A program made the translations under genes and the position numbers. A stretch of 64,000 nucleotides of DNA, from positions 2,971,511-3,035,510 of the forward strand of contig OX030966.1 of NCBI GenBank assembly GCA_943735955.1. The letters run 5' to 3'. Origin of the DNA: Piscicola geometra. Its lineage: Eukaryota; Annelida; Clitellata; Hirudinida; Piscicolidae. Shown piece by piece: positions 1 to 10,200 of this stretch. The notes under the pieces were generated by a model. That model was given only the letters and a program-made list of their open reading frames with translations, did no database searches and had not been told where the DNA came from. Every line of letters begins with the position of its first letter. The first letter of the stretch is position 1.

Positions 1-490
1 TGTACCCCTCCTCCATCTCCTCCATCTGCGTGGTGATGATGATGATGGTGTTGGGGATTATGATGATAATGATGAAATGTGCATAATTTAATCAAAAGTT
101 CAACCCAAAAATATAATATATATAAAATAAAAAATAATATATTAAATGAGTAATTAATGTAAAGGAGACGACATTGAGGGCTTGAGTGTGGTGGAGGGAG
201 TGGCAGTGTCTCTGGAACGTCTCAGTCACCTGCCAGGGTAATGGCCATGATGATGATCATGAGGTAGATCGAATAACAATTTATGAAATATTTATTATTA
301 TAATAAAAATGATTATTAAAAACGAAAAAATTATCATTATAATTAAAAATTTCTAAAATGAAATTATAATAAGGATTATTTAATTATAATGACAGATTTA
401 TTAATTTTCAAAAAACTAAAATGAAAAGCAAAATTAATTTCTATTACGACAGTTACGATGTTGCAAATGGCAGCTTAGGACAGCTCTAAC

Positions 491-2469
491 GAGGTCAAGG
501 TCAGCATGGTAGGCGAGACACAACTGCTTCAGAAAGCCGTCCATGTCGTCCTTCTCGATGGCGTCTGTGCGTGTATGCACGTGTGTGTGTGTGTTTGTGT
601 GTACGTGTGTGTGTCTGAGCGTGTATGCACGTGTGTGTGTGTGTGTGTGTGTGTTTGTGCACAAGTGTGTGTGTGTACGTTTGTGTGAGTACGTGTGTGT
701 ATGTATTCAAATTCAAATTCAAAAATGATTTTATTCAGCAAATTAACATGGTTAATTTCTAGGAGACCCGAAGTAAACACTATGTATGTATGTATGTATG
801 TATTTATGTATGTATGTATGTATGTATGTATGTATGTATGTATGTATGTATGTATGTATGTATGTATGTATGTATGTATGTATGTATGTATGTATGTATG
901 TGTGTATGTATGTATGTATGTATATATGTATGTATGTATGTATGTGTTTGTGTGTGTGTGCTTGTATATGTGTGGGTGTATTTATACGTAAGCATTAACA
1001 AGTATTCTAGTGCATTTTTAGTGCACGCAACATTCCTTCAAAAACTACTCATCATCATCAAGACCATCGTCATCATCATCATCACCATATGGCGGGTTGA
1101 GATGGAGGACGGGAGAGGAAGAGTGGATGGTGATGCAGAGGCAGCAGAGAAGGAGGTTGCAAAGCTCTGCTGGGCTCATGTGACAGTCTGTCGTTGTGGC
1201 GATGATGGTGGTGGCGGTGTAATGAGGGTGGCGATGATGTAATTATGATGATGTTGCAATGACTGTTTTAGTGAAATGATGATGATAATGATGGAATAGT
1301 GATGATGATAATGATGATGGAATAGTGATGATGATGGTGGAACGATGATGATGATGGTGATGGTGGAATGATGACGATGATGGTGGAACGATGATGGTGA
1401 TGGTGGTGGAATGATGATAATGATGATGGTGAAATGATGATGATGATGGTGGTGGAGGCAAGATGGAAACCTTTAGTGTGCAGAAAGAGACACCAACACA
1501 TCTTCTTTAAGTCCTTAAGAGCTGCTTCACTGGGGAGATTGAGATGGATGGCAGGATGAATGAATGAATTAAATACTTTAAGTGATTTACAAGAAGTTAA
1601 TGTTCTTTGAAAGCGTCATTTATGATGTCATTATAGGAAGGTAGAAGCATAATTTAAAAAGTCGTTATAGCGAGGGAGATGAAGGAACCTAGTGTTGGAG
1701 ACGTCCCTGCAGTAGCTGTATGCAGTGATTGTAGAAAGGTGATCACTTAGTGATGCTCAAACTATTTATTCGCCGTTAAATATATTTCCAAAAAGAACCC
1801 AATCCATCCAACCACCTTATTCCACCTACCCCTCCCTCCATCCACCTAACCACTCTGCCTTCTTTTAGCCCATTCCACCTACCCTTCCTCTACCCACCCC
1901 TTCATCCACTCACCTCAACAAACCCTACCCCGCCCACCTACCCATCTAGCTGCCCGAAGAGGGACAGACCATCGACCTGGCCTCGGACTCGAGTGAGGTG
2001 TTGGTGCACAGAGGAGGTGAGCAGACCCAGGTTCTCCAAGTGGCGCATGTGCCCCATGAAGACTTCGAGCCTTTTTCATCGTTGTCGAGGTGGTGGGAAT
2101 TATGGTGGTGGTTGAGGGTGGTTCGTTGGTTGGAATGCATCGATGCATACAAACACTATTAAGCTCTGTCACTCACCAACGACACCCAACCACTCTTAAA
2201 CACAACAGACCACTCTATAACCACATCCCACCCTAACTCACCAACCACACCCTTTCACAACCCACCACATTCAACCACACTTATCCACTCAATAATCACA
2301 ACAAACGACTGTGAAGCCAAATCCCACCAAGCACATCCTTCAACTGACCATCCACATGCAACCACACTCGACCACTCACGGACACTCGGCCACCTTGAGA
2401 ATGCCACTGACGGATGCTGCCATTGGTTCACTCAACATTATCTGCGAGTCCAACAAGCCGTATGCAAAC
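491..2469 (-). CDS. Unidentified multi-exon gene, partial
   Basis: I do not recognise this gene. Three minus-strand stretches look like exons between microsatellite introns. The stretch 2469-2380 reads AYGLLDSQIMLSEP and onward and ends at a consensus GTGAGT donor. The stretch 2062-1942 reads VFMGHMRHLENLGLL and onward and ends at GTAGGT. The stretch 564-491 reads AIEKDDMDGFLKQLCLAYH and onward, begins after a CA-rich acceptor (GCACAG) and ends at GTTAGA. Weaker candidates lie near 1540-1500 (EAALKDLKKM), 1185-1120 (CHMSPAELCNLLL) and 225-165 (TETFQRHCHSLHH). Codon composition is balanced and much less AT-rich than the surroundings, which supports coding. The phases of the two upstream exons do not join directly, so at least one exon is missing from this model. 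The gene must continue left of base 1. The protein family is unknown. Confidence 0.35.
577..712. repeat. (GT)n microsatellite
   Basis: Imperfect GT/TG repeat interrupted by GTAC, GCAC and TTTG. On the minus strand it is a CA tract that runs right up to the acceptor of the exon candidate at 564. Confidence 0.95.
781..948. repeat. (TATG)n microsatellite
   Basis: About 40 tetranucleotide units with a few single-base variants, probably intronic. Confidence 0.97.
1199..1452. repeat. (GAT/GGT)n imperfect trinucleotide repeat
   Basis: GATGATGAT and GGTGGAATGATGATG units forming a loose higher-order repeat of about 15-30 bp. The long open frames across it are artefacts of the repeat. Confidence 0.9.
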
Positions 2470-2639
2470 CTTCATGTGGTGGTGGTGATGATGATGAAAA
2501 AAGAGATGATTGTGATAGTGGTAGAGATGATTGTGATGGTGGTAGGGATGATGATGATATCAATGATGAACAAGCCTTGTTTCAATGATGGAGATGTACG
2601 CCCAGCAAGCCAGCCATCCAGCATCCTCTGTCTGTGAAG

Positions 2640-3193
2640 GTGATGATGGTCGTAATCGTGCATGTTGTTTAACCCTTGCTATGCATCAATTAGCTCATAT
2701 AGAATGCTTACATAAGCATAAATTTAAATTAGTTTATCGATTTAATTTTCAACAAAAAGCTGTATTTAAGTCTTAAATTTTTTTTAATGTATTGAACCTG
2801 AAATATTAAAAATAATTTTTCTAAAGAATTTATTTATCATTTTAAAAAGTAAGGTTTTCACAACCTTTACAGATTTGGTGAGTTGTTTGAATATTTTGAA
2901 GGCAGTCAAAACGTTTTCTGAAATTTGAATGTTCACTCCTAGTGCTTCTAGGAAGTCATAAAGCTCACTTCCTAATTCTTTCATTTCAAATACTTTTAAC
3001 TATGGGCTTGAACTTTATTAAAAAGTAAATTACAAAATAACTTTTCCTTCCTATCAAATTATATATTCAAACTTTATTTATTCTTAAAATAGTAAAATTT
3101 GTGGGAGAATGAATCCTCACTCTTATGCCGACATAAGAAGCGGGAAAGTTGAAAAGTTTAAAATGCAATCCACTTTTTATTTTGCCAAAAGTA
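2640..3193. other. AT-rich interval without recognisable gene
   Basis: No exon-like stretch, RNA gene or clear repeat seen between the left-edge gene and the MULE target site. A 66-codon minus-strand open frame at 2984-2784 has no recognisable motif and is AT-driven. Confidence 0.6.
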
Positions 3194-3201
3194 GTTACGT
3201 T

Positions 3202-3320
3202 GGATTGCTTTGGATTCGGCAATCCAAGGTTTCGGCAATCTAAGGTTTCGGCAATCTAAGGTTTCGGCGATCTATGGTTTCGGCGCTCTATGATTTCGGC
3301 GCTCTATGATTTCGGTGATG
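3202..3320 (+). repeat. Left terminal inverted repeat of the MULE
   Basis: 119 bp made of about six tandem 16-bp units of the form GGCAATCTAAGGTTTC, changing gradually to GGCGCTCTATGATTTC towards the inside, then GGTGATG before the (CTA)n tract. Its inverted partner is 15485-15603. Target duplication GTTACGTT precedes it at 3194-3201. Confidence 0.9.
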
Positions 3321-3499
<179 letters not shown>

Positions 3500-3613
3500 T
3501 CTATAATAATAATATTATCATTAATGAAAACAGATTTCCTGGTCGATTGATTTATGGGTGACTTACGGGTGTCTTAAAGGCTAATTGTTTGAAAGTGTCT
3601 CTGTGTGTGTCTT

Positions 3614-3992
<379 letters not shown>

Positions 3993-4170
3993 ATATCAAA
4001 ATGTCATAAAACAATTAGTAGGCTGTGTTTAAATTCCCTTCAATCAACCTAGTGTCAGTTTATGGTTATCACAATAGGGGTCAGTGTGTATCAGCAAAAT
4101 ATGTAGTTAGCCCCAACCCGCCCATTGGAGGAACTAGCCACTAAAAAGTGTGTATTTGCAAAATGAGTTT

Positions 4171-4235
4171 GCCAATCAAACTCTGAAGAAATAGTCTATT
4201 TAACAGAAATGACCAGTTGTGTTCGGTCTCTTCGA
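4171..4235 (+). promoter_or_regulatory. Candidate core promoter of the MULE gene
   Basis: A CCAAT motif near 4171 and a TATTTAA element at 4196-4202 lie 60-95 bp before the first ATG (4265). A pyrimidine-rich start-like site TCTCTTCGAG lies near 4228. The positions suit a short leader, but this is inference from motif spacing only. Confidence 0.3.
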
Positions 4236-4264
4236 GTTTTACGATCTTGTATTCACTTTGAAAA

Positions 4265-7200
4265 ATGTCTCAATGTATTTGGTGTAAGAAGGTGGTTTCC
4301 AGCAAGGCGATTGCCGTTAGCTGTGACGCCTGTGAAGGCTGGCAACACTTAAGTTGTGGCCACACAGGTATAACAAGACCATTATATAACAAAGCAGTTA
4401 AAGGATTAGCCAAACTGCACTTCATCTGCACAAGCTGTGCAGAAAAACCAATGTGAGTAATATATTTATATCAATTACCTTTCATTTATTGTTTATTCAA
4501 TTTTTCCTTGTGCAAAACTGACTTCACCTAACTCGCTCTTTTGCAAAACTGACTCCTCACCTAACTCGCTTTTTTGCAAAACTGATTCCTCACCTAACTC
4601 GCTTTTTTGCAAAACTGACTCAACCTAACTCGTCTTTTGCAAAACTGACTCAGCCTAACTCGCTCTTTTGCTAAACTGACTCCTCACCTAACTCGCTCTT
4701 TTGCAAAACTGATTCCTCACCCAACTCGCTTTTTTGCAAAACTGACTCAACCTAACTCGCTCTTTTGCAAAACTGATTCCTCACCTAACTCGCTCTTTTG
4801 CAAAACTGATTCCTCACCTAACTCGCTTTTTTGCAAAACTGATTCCTCACCTAACTCGCTCTTTTGCTAAACTGACTCCTCACCTAACTCGCTCTTTTGC
4901 AAAACTGACTCCTCACCTAACTCGCTCTTTTGCAAAACTGATTCCTCACCTAACTCGCTTTTTAGCAAAACTGATTCCTCACCTAACTCGCTTTTTTGCA
5001 ATACTGACTCAACCTAACTCGTCTTTTGCAAAACTGACTCAGCCTAACTCGCTCTTTTGCTAAACTGATTCCTCACCTAACTCGCTTTTTTGCAAAACTG
5101 ATTCCTCACCTAACTCGCTTTTTTGCAAAACTGATTCCTCACCTAACTCGCTTTTTTGCAAAACTGACTCAACCTAACTCGTCTTTTGCAAAACTGACTC
5201 AGCCTAACTCGCTCTTTTGCTAAACTGACTCCTCACCTAACTCGCTCTTTTGCAAAACTGATTCCTCACCCAACTCGCTTTTTTGCAAAACTGACTCAAC
5301 CTAACTCGCTCTTTTGCAAAACTGATTCCTCACCTAACTCGCTCTTTTGCAAAACTGATTCCTCACCTAACTCGCTTTTTTGCAAAACTGATTCCTCACC
5401 TAACTCGCTCTTTTGCTAAACTGACTCCTCACCTTTTTTTTTTTTTTTATTGTCTTTATTAATCACGGTTTGACAGACGCAGGCCATGTTACATGTTGCA
5501 TAAGATAATAGTAGATAATTATAGGATACTGATGCTAATGATAATGGTTTTTTTAAAAAAATACTACAAGACAAAGGATATGGTGAATAGGTAATAATTA
5601 AGTAGATAAATAAGTAATAAGAATCAGAGATGATAATATAAATATAAATGTAAACTATAGAATGTGAGATTTAAGAAGACGAGGGAGGAATGTTTTACTT
5701 TCAAGCGTAGTATATATAGGGATATTAAAATTGTGTTTACGGGGTCTTAAGTTATGAGTAGATTTTTTAAGGGGGGGTAAGAAATTGTGAAGAACGTGGT
5801 CAGAGTTATTAGATATTTTAAAGAATAATTTGGTGTCTAAAGTGGTAAACATAGAAGTGATAGATGGGTAGAAAGAGGGAAGGTAGTTAAGTCTTATGAG
5901 TTTATTAATTAGGGACTGGAGTTGCTTAATGTGTGGCTGATTAGCAAAACCAGACCAAGAAGGAGCTGCATACTTAAGGTGAGAGATGATGAGGGACTCA
6001 GTGATGTCAAAGAGTTTGGCACCAAAGAGTCCATGGGAACGGATTGTTTTGATGGCATGAAAAGTTTGAAAGCATTTATTGATAATGTGATCTATGTGTG
6101 GTGAAATGTTAAGGGTGTCAGTGAATGTGATACCTAAGATAGTGAGTTTGTTAGTGCGTTGAATGGAAGGGTGTAAAGCTGGTGGTGTGATGCGTTTATA
6201 ACTATTATGGACTATGAGTTCAAATGATTTTTTGAGGTTGAGTGAGAGATTACTGAGCTTGGCCCACTTAGAGAGGGATTCAAGCTCTGATTGGATGGTG
6301 TGGGTGTTAGATGATGGAATAATGAGATAGGTGTCGTCAGCGAATTTTAAAATATAATTAGAAGGGTGATAGGGTTGAAGTGAAGAGGCGTTGATTATAA
6401 AGGTAGATGGACCAAGAACTGAGCCTTGGACCACGCTAGAGTTGATGGGAAGGATACTAGAAAGTTGATTTAAATAAATGGTGGAATGTGATCGGTTGGA
6501 AAGGGATGAAATGAGAAGGTTATATATGTTGTCATCAAGAGGAAGAAGTGCAAGATTGGAGGCGAGGGTATGGTGATCAAGAGTGTCAAAGGCTTTAGTA
6601 AAGTCAAGAGCAATAAGGTGAACATGACTATTAGTTTTGAGAAGTGAAGTGATGGTAGACGTGATAGCAATTATGGCAGAAGTGGGAGAACCTGATGGGC
6701 GAAAGGCGAATTGATCTTTAAGAATAGGTATTACTGATGGGTGATTGAAGCAAGGGTATATATATTGAGAAACTATGATTTTTTCGAGAAGGCGTGATAA
6801 TATTGGAGTGACTGAAATGGGGCGAAAGTCTTGAGGCGATATTGGATGTTTAGTTTTGGGGATGGGATGAATAATGCTGGATTTCCACTGAAGAGGAAAA
6901 TAAGAAGTGTTAATGCAATTGTTGAAGATGATGGAAAGTGGAGTACTGATTATGGGTGCAATTAGTTGGAGATACCATTGTGGCAAGCCATCGGAGCCGG
7001 TACCAGTTGGGCATTTTATGGTGAGAAGATTAAATATGGTGATAGGGTTAACATGGTCTTGAGTATACAGTGCTGTTGATTTAAATGGAGGATGGACATA
7101 GGATGGGATTGTAGACGTGGAAGCAAAGTAATTGTTGAGGAGATCCGAATTCAAGGTAGAAGATCGATTTGACGATAGAGATGGGGCTCCCTTGCCTCTG

Positions 7201-10200
7201 AGTAGGTTTACTGTTTTCCACATGGCTTTGCTACCACGCCTACAATTCTTCAATGTGGAGTGATTGGTGTTGATGATTATGTTTTTGATACGAATGGTGA
7301 TGGATGCGGCTAGTTGATGATGACCCTTGCGCATGTGGTGATTTTTCATGCGAAGAAGAGATTTGATGAAAGGGCTGATGAATGGTGGGTCAGATGACCT
7401 AATGGTGATGGACTTAGTAGGGTAGTTATTATCAAGAATAGTAGTAAGGGTATTATAAAAGAAATCGATGGAGTCAGGTAAGTTGTCTAAGTTGATTGTT
7501 AAGTCTATGGCTGAAAAGGAGTCGAGGCAAGTTTTATGTTGGGATGGATGACGTCGACGAAATGTATGGGTTTGACGGGTAATGGGTTTATTAGATGTAT
7601 TTTTGTTTATTAAGGGATGAATGGACACACCAAGGTGTTTGGTGGTGGTGTGAGAGATGTATGTTTGTGAGATGTAGAGGTTGTTGTTAATGTTGGATCC
7701 ATACACACGGTCAAGGTTGTGTCCTAGGTGAGTGGGGCCGTAGAAGATAGTTTGGAGGCCAGTGTGTAGAATTTTTTGGTGTGACAGTTGGTTGAAGTCA
7801 CCACCAATGATGAACCTAGAGTCATTGTCCAACATGGAATTGGACAACTCATCAATGTAGTCCATCAAGGTGGACTCTAGGTAAGTATGTTTTGGAGGGT
7901 GATAGATGCCGCATATGTGGTGGGGGATGTTGTTGAATATGCACTTGAGGCATAGTACCTCAAGTGCATTGTCATTATTCGGAGGTGATGGGGTTATAAT
8001 ATGAGTGGGGATGTCTTGTTTGATGTAGATCATGACCCCTCCCCCACGCCTGGCGATGCGGTCGTGCCTGAAGCACACATAGCCCTTGATTGCCACAAGT
8101 GCATCGCTGTGGTGGGGCTTGAGCCATGTCTCGGTGATGATGATGATGTCTGGATGAAGATGAAAAACATCACAGCGAAGGTGTTCAATGGCATGAGGTT
8201 TGACGATGCTGGTGATGTTGAGGATAACCTAACTCGCTCTTTTGCAAAACTGACTCCTCACCTAACTCGCTCTTTTGCAAAACTGATTCCTCACCTAACT
8301 CGCTTTTTAGCAAAACTGATTCCTCACCTAACTCGCTTTTTTGCAATACTGACTCAACCTAACTCGTCTTTTGCAAAACTGACTCAGCCTAACTCGCTCT
8401 TTTGCTAAACTGACTCCTCACCTAACTCGCTTTTTTGCAAAACTGACTCCTCACCTAACTCGCTTTTTTGCAAAACTGATTCCTCACCTAACTCGCTTTT
8501 TTGCAAAACTGACTCAGCCTAACTCGCTCTTTTGCTAAACTGACTCAACCTAACTCGCTCTTTTGCAAAACTGACTCAGCCTAACTCGCTCTTTTGCTAA
8601 ACTGACTCAACCTAACTCGCTTTTTTGCAAAACTGATTCCTCACCTAACTCGCTTTTTTTTTCAGTATCATAAGTGACGAGGATGAAGACGAGGAAGAGG
8701 AGGAGGAGAGCAGGGTTATTCCTGGTCCATCCCGTGTGGTGGAAGAAGAAGAGTCGTTAGTTATTAACTCTGATTCTTCAGTATAAAGATCAGATTTTAT
8801 TGAAATTCAACTAAAATTACTTTTCTATCTATTAGGAGTGAGGATGAAGAAGAGGAAGAGGAGGAGGAGAGCAGGGTTATTCCTGGTCCATCCCGTGTGG
8901 TGGAAGAAGAAGAGTTGTTAGTTATTAACTCTGATTCTTCAGTATAAAGATCAGATTTTATTGAAATTCAACTAAAATTACTTTTCTATCTATTAGGAGT
9001 GAGGATGAAGAAGAGGAAGAGGAGGAAGAGAGCAGGGTTATTCCTGGTCCATCCCGTGTGGTGGAAGAAGAAGAGTCGTTAGTTATTAACTCTGATTCTT
9101 CAGTATTAAGATCAGATTTTATTGAAATTCAACTAAAATTACTTTTCTATCTATTAGGAGTGAGGATGAAGAAGAGGAAGAGGAGGAGGAGAGCAGGGTT
9201 ATTCCTGGTCCATCCCGTGTGGTGGAAGAAGAAGAGTCGTTAGTTATTAACTCTGATTCTTCAGTATTAAGATCAGATTTTATTGAAATTCAACTAAAAT
9301 TACTTTTCTATCTATTAGGAGTGAGGATGAAGAAGAGGAAGAGGAGGAGGAGAGCAGGGTTATTCCTGGTCCATCCCGTGTGGTGGAAGAAGAAGAGTCG
9401 TTAGTTATTAACTCTGATTCTTCAGTATAAAGATCAGATTTTATTGAAATTCAACTAAAAATACTTTTCTATCTGTTAGGAGTGAGGATGAAGAAGAGGA
9501 AGAGGAGGAAGAGAGCAGGGTTATTCCTGGTCCATCCCGTGTGGTGGAAGCAAGATTCCTTGATGAGGAGTCGTGAGTCATCCATTATATTATTGAAATT
9601 TATAAGTTATTACTATAATTTTTTATCTGGCTATTTATTACTTCTAATATATCAATCAATTAATCAAATAAATTTCTATAGCGCTCTTTCTTCAAATTCA
9701 AGAGCGCTCAAAATAAAATATTTTTTGCATATCGTCAATATTGTAAATTTGATAATAATTAATGTAAATTGCTACAAAACATGAACAGCTTTAACTTAAC
9801 AGCACCCTAAGCAGATTTCCAAATCTTTTATGACATTTATAATAATAATTTTTTAAAATATTTAAGGGACATGAGTGCAGAAAGTGTGCATGAAGAGGAT
9901 TGTGTGACCGACCAACCACCTACCTACACAGTGGTGGAAGGTGGCACACAAAGAGGAGCGGACATGCTAGTGTCCAATGAAGGCTATTCCTTCACCTTCA
10001 GCAAAAAGTAAGGGGAGAATTTTGAGTAAGTTTGTGATTCTTCGAATAAAAAGTAAACAATTTCAACAACAAAAATTCATAAACTGCTTCATATTTTGGC
10101 CTTTTTGATCACTTGTTTTCTTTCCTTCTCTACTAAAGGTACCAGTATGGTGTGCTGTGGAGATGCTGTGTTCGGCCAAAGGGTAATGCTTGTCCGGCAA

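Noticed and set aside
8001..8408. 135-codon plus-strand frame over LINE and minisatellite
   Set aside because: Antisense to the LINE endonuclease and then runs into the satellite; an artefact.
4498..8655. Possible CRISPR-like array of 33-bp repeats
   Set aside because: Units are directly adjacent without unique spacers, and the host is an animal genome; it is a minisatellite.
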